Notes: generated from the letters alone by a model not told the origin. A stretch of DNA of 64,000 bases from Himantopus leucocephalus (GCA_003993805.1 RSEF01000001.1:94417855-94481854); one strand, 5' to 3'; positions 11,701 to 26,700 are shown, counted from the stretch's first letter. Program-made: numbers and translations.

Positions 11701-14700
11701 GGATCTGGTGCCCCTATGAATCCCCAGTGCTTGCTGCTCATTTCGCTTGGGGAGCTGGTGAAGGTTGAAGCACAAGATCCTTGCCCTTCTCCAGCAATCC
11801 CCTCTCCTTGCACAGCCCAGCCAGTTTTTCCACTTAGGTGCTACAGAGCTCTCCCCGCCCTCCTGAGAGCACTCCGCTGGGAAGGGGCAGGGAAGCTGTC
11901 ATGTCTGGACAGGCCCCGACTGCTATCACAGCACAGGTTCATTCTACATCTATGCTTTTATCCCACTCCGCCCAAGTACAGCTGCAGCCAGAAGTGTCTT
12001 TTGTAGGATCAGTAGGGACTGGGGAGGTCTACCAGGAGAGGAAGGGAAGAGGGGAGAACCTAGCAGGGGTAGGGGGAGGTCCTTCATGCTCAGAGCAGTG
12101 TCTTATTGGAGGATGAGATAAGGTGAATGTAGTTTGCCTGCTGGGGGATATCTTGGTGTCCTCTCCCTCTACAGAAAAGACCAGGTGTTGTGCAAAGGAC
12201 TGGGAACAATCCAGGTCAGGACAAAGACTGAGGTCAGAGATTCTACTTTTGTCCTCAGAAGATGAAAGACAGGACAGGAGGGAGGAAGGACAGGAGGGAG
12301 GAAGAAGACTTTTGGGCAGTGTCTTCGGGCTCTGAGTTTTGCCTTAAGTAGGAACATACAAAAAATGAAAGCTGAACTACAACCCTTGCCTCCTAACAGG
12401 GATGAGAGCCTGACCTCTGTTACAGGACAGGAGGCAACAGACAGCCAAAAGTTCTGAACTATTTTGCTCGAGCCCTCGGTGAATTCCCAGAGTGTATAAA
12501 GCTCTGCTGGGTACATAATGGCTTAGCCATCCCATGATGCAGGAAAACCTGTGCCTGCCCAGAGCGTTACATCTCATCCTGTCATAGCATTGCAGACTTT
12601 GCTGCCGATAAACCCAGAGCTGCGTGATTAACTTCCCCAAGTACATCCTTTACCGCGAACATGAAGGCTGGCCTGCGTTCTGGTTCCTTGGTGGGCTCTG
12701 CAGGGTGGCGGGTGAGCCCAGCTCTCTGCCAGCCCAGGTTTGGTGTCTGCAGGCTGCCCAGTGCTTGCTGGCAGTCCCCCGACGAACACCTGTAGGAAGG
12801 AGCAATGAAGGAAGGGAGGAGGGCCCCAGCCACCCTCTCTGCCCTCTGGCGCCCGGCGAGCGGCGCTGAGCAGGCCCTTTCCCAGGCCTGCTTTTCCCAT
12901 CTTGTCGCCCGGAGCGGGTGCCCGAGGGCCGGGGAAACCAGGTGCCGGCGGCCAGAGGGGCTGGGTGGGAGCCGAGACTGCCGGCTGTGCATCTCCCCCG
13001 CCGGCTGCGCTCCCGAGGGCAGGCAGCCGCTGCTCTGCTTCTGCCCAGGGAGCCCAAGGCGTCCAGGGGAGAGGGAGGCGGGGAGCAACGGGAGCCGGGC
13101 TCCCCGGCCTGCCGCCCGCCGGGCAGCGCCTCCTCACCCCTCCGCGCAGCAGGCCCGGGCCGCGGCCCGCCGGGCGTCTGCCGCCCCCACCCCCGGAGCA
13201 GCCGCGCAGCTCCGGGGGAGGCTTCGCACCGCCTCCGGGCGGGGCCGGGCACCGCGGCCCCGGTAGGCTCTGCCGCCTCGCCGGGACCCGCAGCCGCCGG
13301 GGCCCCTCGCCGGTGCTGTGCAGCCACCTGCCGGCCCCTGCCGGCACGGCGGGTGCGTGGGCCGCGGCTGCCGCGGCGGGGGAGCCGAGGCGCCGGGCGC
13401 CGCCACCGCAGCGCCTCCTGCGGTCAGGCGGCGGCCGGGGCCCGGGGGCGGCGGGGCGGGTCGTGGCGGCGCGGGCCGGGGGTTCCGCCCTGAGGCGCCG
13501 GGGCCGCTCCCTCTCGGGGCCGGGGGGCTCTCTCGCTCCCCCTGGCCGCGGGGCTGCGTTGTGCGCGCCGCTCCCAGGGCGCCGGTCGGGTCGGGGCCGG
13601 CCCGGGCTTGTCGTGCCGGCTGCCCCGCGGGACCTGCCCCCGCGCTGCGCCCCGTCCCTCCCAGCGGGCCCGGGCCCGGGGCTGGGGCCGCCCTGGCGTC
13701 TGGGTCGTGCAGGCAGCCGGGTGCCTCCGCTCCTGCCTGCGCCTCCTGCCCCGCTTTAGCGTACTGGTCTAGGCATGGCCGCAGAGGATGTGACCCGGTG
13801 CAGCCGGCTGGTCCCTGCCCGGTAACCTCCTGGGTTTGTCCCTCCGCTGGGATGTCTCCCGTGCCGTTCCCTCCTTGCACTCCCTCTCCCTGCCAGGCAT
13901 TGCTGTCTCCCTGCGAGGCAGCTCTCCTGCCTGGAGGGCCTCGGCACCACCGGTGGGTGAAGCAGGTGCGGCCTGGGGGCTGGAGCCGCACCGGAGCTGA
14001 GGCCTGGAGGAACAGAGGCCTTACAGTGGCCCTCTTGGCATCGGAGCTAACTGTTCTTGCAGAGATCCCCAAACCCAGATTTCCCTGATTCACTTGCGGA
14101 CTGTCTCAGCCTTGATCACAAGAGGGTGTGTACACCATCCCCTATTTATGGCAGGTAGTAATGTCCAGGGAACACCAGAACCTCTCTGTTATAGAAGTCT
14201 GTGGTCCTGCGCTTGCTTTGTTTTTCACGTTGCTGTCAAAGCTTTCCTGACACAAACTGATCCAGTGTCAGGAATTTTGAAATCCTGTGCTGGAGCAAAA
14301 TGGCAGGAGGCCACAAAGCTTTCATCTTCACTCCAGCATGTAGAAGTGCTCTCAGTTGTGAGCAGCCTAGAGATCAAAGTAACTTTTCTTCATCTTGTCT
14401 ATTTCTGAAGAAGGTGATTTGATCTTGAATATAAATGGAATATCTTTCTTTTTTTTTTTTGGCTGGTGACAATCAGTGCTCGAGCCTCTTAATTCTTTCA
14501 ACAGCATTTGCTGTCACTGACCACATAGTTGTATGATTGTAGCTCAGAATGACAGACTCGTTCCTGAGTCGTTCTGTTCCCGAAATCAGAAGGTCCTGGT
14601 TGCTCCTACTTCTTGTGATTATTTCTCCTTTCTGTGCTCTTTAGGCTTAACTGCTGCAAAGCCTTTTGGCCTGTGTACTGTCATAGTATGATATGACTGT

Positions 14701-17700
14701 GTGATGGCATTACTATGCAACTCTGCGCAACTCGTAGGCCAGCTGACGTCATTCCATGTTAATGGGACAGTCTGCCAGCCATCCCAGGGCAAGAAGTGGG
14801 ACCAATAGAAATGAGATGAAGCTACTTCTGTGATTACAATCTAGAGAGATATGTCGGTTTATAGTGAGGATAATGACTCTTCGTGAGACTTGATGGTGAA
14901 AAGTCTTGTTTAGCCTTTGCTAGTGGAAATTTTTTTAGGTCCCTCAGCTGTTCCTCTGTGTCACATAGTAGGAATGGCTGGATTTTTTTTTGTCTTCTGG
15001 ATAAAGGATCTTTTCCTATGCTATGGTCCACCACAGTAAGCCATTTGTGTCAGGCTCCTGAGGACATGGCTTTAGGGTGTTTTCTGTTGGGATCTCTGAG
15101 GGATTACACAGGACATTGTTGCTTTTGTAGTGCAATATGAAAAGGGTCATTCCCTCAATGCTCAAGTTAAATGCAAGGTAGTAGCTGTGGCACAAAATTA
15201 GTGTATGCATTCCTCAACTATCTGATTAGTGATAGGTTGTTTGTTTCTTTAGTTTAAGAACATTTGATAGATTCATTTAGCACAGGCCTGTAAACCATTA
15301 AATTCACAGATTAATTCAACCTCCCTCCCTGATTTTCTCCTTGCTACACACCCATAGAGGTGAAGCATTGACCTTGAGGTAACTGGTAGACAGGCCAGTG
15401 CTCTTGTAGATCAAGCTAATACTAATTCTTCAAAAAGAAGAATTCTCTCTTCAAGAGAAAGATGTGGCTGCTTATTTTTGTAGAACTGGAAATAGAAAGC
15501 ACGTGGCACCCATTCTCTTGCAGTATGTGTTGGCCAGTTACACTCAATGCTGTTAGGTGAACTGATAGTTATCTAGATATTCCCCAGGGCCCTGCTAGGT
15601 GTTGCTCCGGTGCAACACTTGAAATTGGAAAAGGTGCTTCTGCTAAAAAGCCCATTGGTTATCCTGTATGAAGTCAACAAGCAGAGAACTTTGAGGAGTA
15701 CAAGGACTTGGAGCCAGTATTTACAGCTCTTATTTATGGTGTGGAAAGCTTGAAGGGCAAGGTGGGGACCAGTCTGTGTTTATGTCGAAAGAAGTCTCTG
15801 ACATTGACCAGCTTCCATTTTCATTCAGCGTGTATGAGGAATGAGATCCCCCTTCTTCAGTGTACAAGTGCTATCATAAGGTTGATCCTACCTTGAGTTT
15901 GTATCTCTTCTCTAGCTGCTCTGAGAAAATGATTGGTCTAAGTGACCTCCAGGGGTCCCTTCCAACCTAAATATTTCAGTGAGCTAAGAAAATGGAGGAA
16001 AAGCAAGCAGATAAAGGAGCGTTCAAGAAGCTGAACAAAGCGGGCAGGTGATTTCCTGTTGATCTTGGTTTATTGTTGGTCTTATGTTTACTTGTTTGTC
16101 TCCTCACAGCCTGCCAGCGAGGATTCTACCGTCACTCACTGGAAACTAAACGCTGCCTGAAGTGCCCCCCCAACAGCTTGTCCAACGAGTCAGGGGCTAC
16201 ATCTTGTTCCTGCAACGCAGGCTTCTACCGAGCACCTTCGGAGGGCCAGAACATTGCTTGCACCCGTGAGTGGTGGATAAAAAGAACAGTATCTGTACAG
16301 ACTGGGGGATGAACTTATAGAGAGCAGCCCTACAAAGACGAACGTAGGGATACTGGTGGAAGAAAAATTAAACATGAGTTGGCCATATGCGCTTGCAGCC
16401 CAGCAGCCAATTGTATCCTCGGCTGCATAAAAAGAAGCGTGGCCAGCAGGTCAAAGGTGGTGATTCTCTCCCTCTACTCTGCTCTCATGAGACCCCACAT
16501 GGAGTACTGCATCCAGCTCTGGGGTCCGCAGTACAAGAGAAACATGGACCTGTTAAAGTGAGTCCAGAAGAAGGCCACAAAAATGATCAGAGGGCTAGAA
16601 CACCTGTCCTAATGAAGAAAGGCTGAGAGAGTTGGGGTTTTTCAGCCTGGAGAAGGGAAGGCTTTGGGCAGGTCTTATTGCAGCCTTTCAATACTTAAAA
16701 TGGGTATATAAGAAAGATGGAGAAAGACTTTTTACCAGGGCTTGTAGTGGCAGGACAAGGGGCAATGGTTTTAAACTGAGAGTAGATTTAAATGGGACGT
16801 ACGGAAGAATATTTTATGATGAGGGTGGTGAGACACTGGAGCAGGTTGCCTAGTGGCTGCCCCGTGTTTGGAAGCGTTCAAGGTCAGGTTGGACGGGGCT
16901 TTGAGAAACCTGATCTAGTGAAAAACGTTCCTGCCCATGGCAGTGGGGTTGAACTAGATGGCCTTTAAAGGTTCCTTTGAACCCAAATCATTCTGTGAAC
17001 AGGGAGATGGGGCGAAACAAAATGTTGGGAAATGGAGATGAGAGATCAGAGAGGGAGAGGCTGGGGGTACAGAAGGCTCCATTCGAAATGCATCAGCAGA
17101 TGGGAAACTGCTGCAGTACTTTGGGTATTAACAGCTGTTTTTAATACTTTCTTTCATGCTTCTTGTAGGCCCCCCCTCAGCTCCCCGCAATGTCAGCTTC
17201 TCCCTTATTGGCACGCAGCTGAGTCTGTGGTGGCAGCCACCCAGTGACCACGGTGGGCGAAAGGATGTGACATACACAGTCTTCTGTCAGCGCTGCCATT
17301 TCCTGTCGTGTGAGCCGTGTGAGGCTGGTGTGGTATTCTCCCCCAGTGCTTCTGGTCTCACTAAACCTGCTGTGGATGTGGATGGCCTGGAAGCTTACAC
17401 CAACTACACATTTGCTGTGGAAGCCCATAATGGTGTCTCAGGAATGGGACCTGCTCCACAGAGAACTGCTCCAGCTGTCTGGGTCGCAGTTGGACATGCA
17501 GGTTAGCAGAAGCAGAGAGAAGTTCTTCCTGCTCATCAGGAAAAGAGAGAGGAATCTCTGTGAATGTTTTAAGTTTTCTCCATCTTCTTCTGTCTGCCAC
17601 ATGTGTTGGTATAGTATGATAACGACCCTAAGGTACCTCTGCCTCTGGCATGTAAAGTCAATCAGTCATATTCCTTGCAAGTCAAGCAGCAGTAATCATT

Positions 17701-20700
17701 ACCCACCAAGAGCTATGAATCCGCCAAAGACTTTAACAGATGTGAGGAGGATAAAACCCTGCTTGTCATAAACTAGTGTAGTCCAGCCTAAGTATTTTTA
17801 CCTGTGTGACAGGAAGAACAGGGACCGTGGCGTGAAATATTTCCCATGACTTGGATATTGCAAAAAATCTGACCAAACACAAAAGAAACCCTGCTGTAAC
17901 TGAAAAAAAAAAAAAAAAGAAAAAGAAAAGCTTTGAAAGCGTAGAGAAATGAGGATGTTAAAAACATGCAAGTTCTTGACACATTTCTGTAGTTTAGCTT
18001 CAAGCTGGCTAGTTTGGCTGTCCTGTGAATACTTTCCCGAGTGCTGTGAAACGTGATTATAGAAAAGTGACATCGCAGTGCTCAACAGGCCTTGGTGCTT
18101 TCCCCAAGTTCTGATTTAGTGACAAAATACGACTTCTCTTCCCGATGCTATGCAGGGGCAGCACAACTCTGAGCTAGAAAAGCAGAGCTACTTTTGGCTT
18201 GCCTCATCACTTCCTGGTGATGATGAAGGACAAGGAGACAACCAGGCTTGACTCTTAGTCCTTGAAGACTGTTGAGAATTATCTTTTTACTCATGAACTA
18301 CATGCATTTGCAGTCAGCTGAGAGATTTTGAGCATTGAATTTCACTGTACCCTTATGAAATGGGGCTGCATTTGTAAATCAACATCGGGTAGTTGTGTTA
18401 CTGCTGCTGTAAGAGCATAAAATCCTAACATTTTTATTTCAAATTGAATCAGTGCAGTGCTGGATTAGATGTAATTTCTTGGAACACTGATTTTGTTTTG
18501 AGGGCCAAAGTTATGCTTCTACTGTTGGGGTAGAAGCATAGTATTCAGGGAAAGCAATTAGTTACAGCCAGAGACCTCGTTTCCCTTTCGCCACAGAAGA
18601 GAAGGACAAGGGAGTGGCAGTGGCAATGAGAGTCTGTTCCAGTTGGTATGACCAGAGAAGGAAAGAGAGAGATTCTGGTGGAGAGAGTGCCTAATCTGCA
18701 TTATGTTTGTATTTCTTCCTGATATTCTCTGTTCTCTCCCCTGCAGCTCCGGTGACAGTATCCCAGTTTATCCTGACACAGAGAGATGACAGCAGTCTTT
18801 CTGTTTCCTGGCTTGCCCCCCGGCAGCGCAGCCGGACCTCAGTGGAGTATGAGGTCATGTTCTTTGAGAAGGTGAGGTCTGCCTCATTTGTTCTTCCACC
18901 TTTCACCCAAAGGGGTGGAAGTGTCCTCTTTATTCAACGTGTATTTGTTACTTGACCTCGTTTGATTTCTGCAGGGAGAGGAGGCACGTTACACAGTGAA
19001 GCACCTTCTTGAGCCAAATGTCACTCTGACAGACCTGCAGCCAGACACAGCCTACTTGCTCCGTGTGAGATCCATCACACCCCTTGGGCCTGGGCCCTAC
19101 TCCCCAGAGCAGGAATTCCGCACCCTTCCGCCAGGTAAAGGACAACCACTGGTATCTCATTTGGGAGAAACTCAGTTCTCCATCAGATTGTATATTCACA
19201 TGATACACGGATCTCTTGTGTTCTGCTAGCTGTAAGGCACAGATACCACACTCCTGAGTTCGTCGTCACCAGCGCCAAGCCTGTTGCTTTGTGAAAATGT
19301 AGAACAATGAGACATTTATGTTGTTTCTTTGCTGTCATTTAAAATCCACTTGTACTTTCCCCTTCAGAACTGATCAGTCTCAGATTTGTGTGCGGTACTG
19401 GTAAATTACTTACCAGCTCTTCATCTAATTCTCCTGGAAGACATTTTGATTCTGGCTAATGTTTCTAAGTTTGAATGTTACCAAAATTATTACCATATGG
19501 CTCCTTTTGTGCGAAAGTTCATAGAATCATAGAATGGTTTAGGTTGGACCAAGGTCCCCCTTCAAGGGACCTTGAAGATCATCTAGTTCCAACCCCCCTG
19601 CCATAGGCAGGGACACCTCCCACTAGACCAGGTTGCTCAAAGCCCCATCCAGCCTGGCCTTGAACACCTCCAGGGCTGGAGCTTCCACAACTTCTCTGGG
19701 CAACGTGTTCCAGTGCCTTACCACCCTCACAGTGAAAAATTTCTTCCTAATATCTAATCTAGATCTGCCCTCTTCCAGTTTGAAGCCATTCCCCCTCATC
19801 CTATCAAAGTTACTAGTGAAATGGAGAACTCACAAGGACCTCACCACTATTTTTTCCAGCTTTATCATTTCCGTTGTATGTAGTCCAGCCTCTGAATGTA
19901 ACTCTGCCCAAAAAGATGGTATGTGCCTCTGAGAAAAGTTCTCTGCCAAAGCACGAAGCGTAGAAGGCCAACCTATTGAGGCTAGAAGGAAGACCTTTCT
20001 GCTGTCTGAAAGAACATCTAATACAGGCCTCACATCCAGCCTCCTGTTTCCCTGGGTTATCCGGAGACTTCCCCTTTATAAAAAAATTTCTATAATGGAA
20101 TTTGCTCTCTTTTCATTCCACACATTTGCAGATGCTCCTGTTGACCTTGTGGATAATTTTAGAAATACATCCATTGAATTGATGCTTTTGAAAGGCTAGT
20201 TTTATTGTAGTGAAATAAGGACATAGAAGAAAGCAAAGGCATACCTTAATGTAACTAAATAGTTAAGTTAACTGTGTAAAAGCTGATAAAGAGTTGTGAT
20301 ACCATAATTGGAATATAATTTAAAGATTGGGCTTTTTTTGGCACCAGGAGCTTTTGGTAAAATTTTCATGAAGTCACAATGTCAAATGATGATGTCATAA
20401 ATGATCTTCAAACAATAGAATAATGTACCACAAAGGTTTTGTGGAAAATATGTAAGTTAACATGTACCTTAGATGGTTTTGGTTATAAAAGGACGTGTTA
20501 GAAAATACTTTCATCAAGATTATGCTTTTTTAAAATAAAAATTAATCACCTTATCATGCCAACACAAAGGTATTTTGAATATGAAAGGGATTAAAAAGAA
20601 GTGCCAGCAAGGTTTCATTTGGTGGGAGTTGTTTTTTGATAATAGTAGAAGCACTGTTTAGCTGTAATGGTCTAGGGATATTAGTGGAACAAGCTTTGCA

Positions 20701-23700
20701 GGGAGAGGCAATTTTTTTAAAACATGAATTTGAAAGTTTAGATCCCTTCATTTCCTGCAGAAGTGCTATGTTCCTAAAAGCTTGTCCATTTTATTAGTAA
20801 AAGATATTATTTCACCTTCCAAATCTTGATTTTTTTATTTTAACAAAAAAGAACATTAGCTCTGCCTCTTGATTTCTGCTTAACTAAGCTGGTGATTTTT
20901 AATAATTTTAGTGGGATGAGTCAGCATCAAATTGAGCAAGGATAACAAGCATTAATTAGGCTTTACGGATGCTGACCATTGGACTGGATGTTAGGAAACA
21001 CTTCCAGACACAGTTGTCTGTGTCACACAAGCTGTTTCTTGCTTTAAAATCTGCTCATTTATTGAAACAATTTCTGTAGGAATTTTCTTTCTTTTGGATG
21101 TTCTCCTGAATCTCTTTAGGGAAAATATTAAAAAATGTAGATTCTCATTAGATATGGATATGAACACTTTTCAGTAATGTATTTTTAATTTCATTAAATA
21201 GTTTTTTAAGCAAAGGGAAATAAGGTTTAAAAACACTGAGTTCACCAACAGAGGTCATTTAGCATTTCCTCTGATGAATTAAAGTGTACTGTATGGAAAT
21301 GGATGCCTTTAGCTTCAGAGTCTAAATGGAAGAAGACAATCTGTGTTGCCATCTGAATTCTGTCCAGTCACAAAATAGAACCACCTGACGCTTAGTTTTG
21401 AGAAAGCAGGAATATGATGTTAGACTGCAAGTTCATAAGTCAGTATCTGTTCATTTCAGAAGTCCTAAGCAGACAGTGGCTTCTGTGAAGGTAATTAGGC
21501 AAAGGACCAGACCCAGATATTGATGGAAGGGGAGAAGGAAATTAATTTAATAAACAAGAGGAGAGTCAAATTAGACTGCTGGGAAAAATCATGTCTTTGC
21601 TGTGCCACAGTCTAAATCAGCTACTGAGAAGGTAGAAGGGTCTGATCTGAAAGAAGGCTGGAGAGGAGTGGGAGGGAAAGAACAGCTGTTCTTCATTTTT
21701 GAAAGTGTCATGGAATTTATGTGGGAAATCAGGCATAGGGATAAATTATGCAAGTAGAAGACCAAGACTGTAGATAAGAGTCAAGCAGATACCCACCAGA
21801 AGGTGCTCTGTGCACATGAATAACTGTATGATAGGACTCAAATCTGGTGGCTCTGCTGCCTGGAAGACAAATGGCTGCAGCTCACCTAATGCCATTAGCT
21901 GGTAAAAGCTGGTTGCTACATTCCAGACAAATAGTTCTTGGTCTTTTAAATGATATGGCCTTTCTCTTTGTTTCTGCAGACACGGGAGCTCTGTCTGGTG
22001 GAGTCATAGTCTCTATTATCTTCGGAGTTCTACTATTTATTGGGCTGCTTCTGGGATTTCTCATCTTTCGGCGAAAGTAAGTGTTGATTTTTGGTATTGA
22101 AAAAGGTATAGCTGTAGGAATAGCTGAGCTATGTGAGCTTGAGAAAGGGAGGAAGGCCCTGATTTCTCACAGGATATTGGATAGGTAGAGGTTAGTTAGA
22201 GAAGAAAGAGTAAGACCAGTGTGCTGCAGCAAGATGGAATGAGTCTCAGTAAGTAATTTTGATTAGCAGGGTAATTTGGAGGATATCTGTAAAATAATGC
22301 TCGCTGCTGAGGACAGAGGAAAATGTGGTGATTTCTCAGGTTTTTTTTGTAATCCAGCACTATCATACTGTTACCATGACAGGTGAATAAAAATATTGTT
22401 ATGGTACAATCATTTCTATAGTTGCTCATCACTTAAGTGGGCCATACATGTATCCGGTCATTTAAAACCATTTTCCATATGACATTACTTTAGTGGTCCT
22501 CTACCCAGACACAAAATTCTACTTCCTTTCTAAATGTCTATAAGGCTGCTATTGTTTGGTTTTGAGAAGATCAGATATTCTACTGAAAGTGTACAGAAAA
22601 CATAAAATAAATAGAAATTCATTTGTCATTCAGCAAGCAGAAGGATGAACAAAACTACCCGCATGGAAACAGCTCAATTTCTAAATGTAAACGAAGCATC
22701 ACATTTTCTTGCTAGCTGTACTCTACCACGTAGGTGCAGTGTCTGGTTCCACTTTGCTCTGTTCTACCCTGAACTCTGTCCCTGATCAACTAGGGCAGAC
22801 ACGCTGGAAGTCTTGCTTTTCTCTTTGCTGTCTGCAGCCCATTTTATTTTCATGACTTCTTCTTATGTTCCAGGCAGGCTCGTCGGAGACAAGCACGGCC
22901 AGATTACAATACTTCAGGCTTTGATCGAGGTGAGCTTCAAACGAGTAGAACCAGGGAGAAGCCTGGAATGGGTTGGAAGGAATGAAAAGAAACAGTAGTT
23001 TCAAACCAGACACTGGCATGGATTTTCTGATGTAATTTGCCTCTTTCCATAACAGCTCTAGTCTTCAATGTTTACTGCTGTTGTCAGAATCCCATGGATT
23101 TGCCTCTGCTTCTGTAGCTTTGCCCTACAAAGCTTGCCAAAGAGTTGACAGGTTAATTTGCTCATTTGTTTCCCTTTACCATAGAGAAGGTCTGGTTGAA
23201 GCCCTATGTAGACCTGCAACCATATGATGACCCCAGCAGAGGGGTGCTGGAATTCACTAAGGAACTGGACGTCTCTTGTGTGACTATGGAGAATGTGATT
23301 GGAGAGGGTGAGTTACTTGTTGCTCTCCCCGTCTTTCAGTTCTCCCACGGTGTTATTTTGCTGCCTATTTGTGAGTTCATCTGTGACCTTTGCCTCTGGT
23401 TGTCCTCAGGGGAGTTTGGGGAGGTCTATCGTGGCTCCCTGCGGCTGCCAGGGAAAGAACGTATTGTGGTTGCCATCAAGACCCTGAAGTCGACATATTC
23501 AGACTCACAGTGGTGGAACTTTCTGCGCGAAGCAACGATTATGGGGCAGTTCAATCACCCGAACATTGTGCGTCTGGAAGGAGTTGTCACCAAAAGTAAG
23601 AGTGTGTGGGAGAGAGTCCTGGAATGAGAGCAGAAACTGGCACATTCTCGGGCCTTTCTCAGAGAGGATGCTGTCAGAGAGGATGCTGTCAGAGAGGTTG

Positions 23701-26700
23701 TGCTGGGAGAAGACAGTCATTGTCATGTTACCTTATGGCAGAGAATGAGGAAGGGAGGAGAGGTATGGATTTCCAACAGAGTCATGAGGCAGTGTTAGGA
23801 GAGATCTTCTTGGGTTGGTGAGTGGATGGGAAGTTGGTATGATGTAAGGGATGCTGTAAGGTTATATGTGTGACACAAGAAGGAATACAAAATCGTTGGG
23901 GGAGCTCTAAACAAAAGGGTCAGGCAGCTGTGCCGGTGGAGTGGGGATGCTGGCTGGGGTTGAGTATGGTTCTCTGTGTTGGGGCAATGTGGATAGCATT
24001 GAAAGGCAAGAGTAAAAGAATTGCAAAAAGGCTGACACTTTCTTGTCTTCCTCAAGGGAGGCCAATGATGATCATCACTGAGTATATGGAGAATGGAGCG
24101 CTGGATACCCTCCTCCGGGTGAGAGACTCCGATCTGTAATAGGCTTGTGTACTGCTGGAACTTGCACTTGACCTGGATTTAGGACCCTGAGAGAAGACTA
24201 GAAATAAGATCCAGACAACCACTTACATTCTGCTCACTAACATTTCCAGTCTCAGCAGTTGAAGCTTGATGCCACCAGTTTGCTCAGGGTCCAGAGTGCT
24301 GTCTTTGGTAGCTGAAGGGCAGGTGCCTAACGATGACTCTGGAGATCACCACCAATCCCTTAGTGAGAACCTGTTGGGTCCTTCAGGCTGCAGCATTGCC
24401 TTTTTGCATGTTCACCAATGCCCACTTTTGCAAGTTGATAAGGCCAGTAACTAGAACCCAAGCAGACTGATGTCAGTTGACCAGGATCTTCTCTCACTTC
24501 TTCCATGCAGGAGAATGAGGAAAAATTTAGCCCTGTGCAGCTTGTGAGCATGCTGCAGGGAATAGCCTCTGGCATGACCTACCTTTCAGAACACAACTAT
24601 GTGCACCGGGATCTGGCTGCTCGCAACATCCTGGTAACACGCAGTCTTCAGTGCAAGGTGTCTGACTTTGGTCTGTCCCGAATACTAGAGAATGATGCAG
24701 AGGGAACCTATGAAACCAAGGTAATGCAGAAACAATCTCTCAGTCCTGTAAATGAACTTAGGGGGATTGGGATTCTGCCAGATAAGAATGGCAGAATTTC
24801 TTCACAATAGGAAACACCAGGCCGGGGGAAGCTATGGATGGAAAATCTCTGAGGAAAACCCATAGTAAAACTGCAAGTCACAGTGTGGATGATTCAGAAG
24901 GTGGTACTTTTCTGTCTGGAGTCCATGTTGATTTTATTGCCTAAGAGATTGAGAGGGATGGTGGTTTTAAATTGACAAGCAAAATAAGAGGTCTGATCAT
25001 TTGGACTCAGTCAACTAAATCTAGCTTTGAAGATAGCCCTACTGTGATCAGGGGTTTGGACTAGAGCCATCTGAAGGTCCCTTTCAATGAAAGTGCCAGT
25101 GATTCTAATGGCTGGTGTCATACAAAGTAGAGCTGTGACTGGTGTCAGGCTCTTACTCCCACAGCAGTGGTTTTGCATAGCATTCAACTGAACAGAGGGC
25201 TTAAACCCATTCACTTTCCACAAATGTTTCTGTGCTTTTGAGATATTTCCCCAGGGGTGGTTAAAGTGGGCCCAGCCTTTGAACCACTTTGTAAGCTCCT
25301 TGCAAGAAAGCACTGGAGAAACACAACTCAATGATACATGCTGGGTACACTATATCTCTGCTCTTTCACAGGGTGGTAAGATTCCCATACGATGGACAGC
25401 CCCAGAGGCCATTGCTCATCGGATTTTCACCTCAGCCAGTGATGTCTGGAGCTTTGGAATTGTCATGTGGGAGGTGCTGTCATTTGGTGACAAGCCATAT
25501 GGGGACATGTCCAATCAAGAGGTAACAGACACTGAGCTCAAGTGCTGATTAAAAAAAAATAAATAAATGCGGCATGTAGGTCCAACTTTTGTAGATCCCC
25601 GTCACCCCGCAGTCTTGACATTCTTTTGAACACATAACTACTATGTCTCCCTCCCTGCTAAAAATCAATGCAACCAAGTCAAGGGCGATAAGTGTTTGGG
25701 CCTCCGAACCATGTTCAGGTGTCAACAGCAATTAGACAAATTAAAGACTGGTTAAATCAGCCATGGCCTTTGGGTATGGAGATGTTTTCTGTTGGTTTCT
25801 TTCTCTCCTTCCTCTGGCTCTGGAGTATTATGTCTGGTCTCGTTCTAGGTTCAGCACATCTGTGAGGTTAGCACATGCTGTTGTAATTATTCCGCAAAGT
25901 CTGGTTCCCCTTTTCTCACTAGGCCTGTGCCAGGATCATTTGGTCCTCACTTCTTATGAACACATGCCCTGAATGGCAAACGGGAGCTAAGCTTTCAGTC
26001 CTTTGACTGAAAGTACATGCATATGCCACTTCACTTTTTGACATCTCTTAGATGTCCTGATCCTTTGGTGTGCTACAAAAACCCGACTTTATACACATGT
26101 AATCTGCTTCAACCCCTCCCTGACTGCACACTGTGCAAAATGGTAAACTGCCTGCTCCGAGCCCCACAGAGGTCTCTGGCTCCTCTTTTGCACTCTCTGC
26201 TCTTGGTGAGATTTCTCTCTGTCCTCTGTGCAGGTAATGAAAAGGTTAGAAGATGGGTACCGACTCCCCCCACCTGTGGACTGCCCATCTATCCTCTACG
26301 AGCTCATGAAGAGCTGCTGGTCACACGATCGGATGAGGAGGCCTCATTTTCAGGAAATCCGGGCACAGCTGCAACATTTCATCTCGAGTCCCCAGCTCCT
26401 CCGGCCTATTGCAGACTTTGATCCCAGGTAAGCAGGCTATCGCTGGATGAGGAGAGGTTAACTGGGAGATTTTCACCTCCCTGTCTCCAGCAGGAGGAGA
26501 GGTGAAAATGCAGCAATGCAGACTGGCAAGAGGCACCTTGAATGCTCTGTGTGCGGAAGATAGTAGTCATCACTCTCTCATGGTGACAGAGGGCATAGCC
26601 ATTGGCCTGGGCAGTCCTACCTCACTGTGCAGAGACCAGAGAAGTTGGCCTAGCCCTGGCAGAGGGTGCTTGCCCTTTGGCTACTATCTCATAGTACTGG

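Larger units (their letters stand above)
10817..16109 (+). other. EPHA1: EPHA1 intron with internal CpG island and a CR1 fragment
   Basis: A 5.3-kb intron. It holds a 17-bp tandem duplication (about 12271-12305), a CpG island (about 12830-13990) and a short CR1 end (about 15927-15985). Large GC-driven open frames on both strands in the island lack recognisable domains. Confidence 0.8.

Noticed and set aside
12628..14093. Long open frames (up to 319 codons) on both strands in the intronic CpG island
   Set aside because: They overlap in many frames, are dominated by Pro, Ala, Gly and Arg, and have no recognisable domain. GC-rich DNA lacks stops by composition.
17888..17930. Poly-A tract as a possible retroposed gene tail
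   Set aside because: No upstream intronless gene copy or target-site duplication is visible; it is a simple A run.
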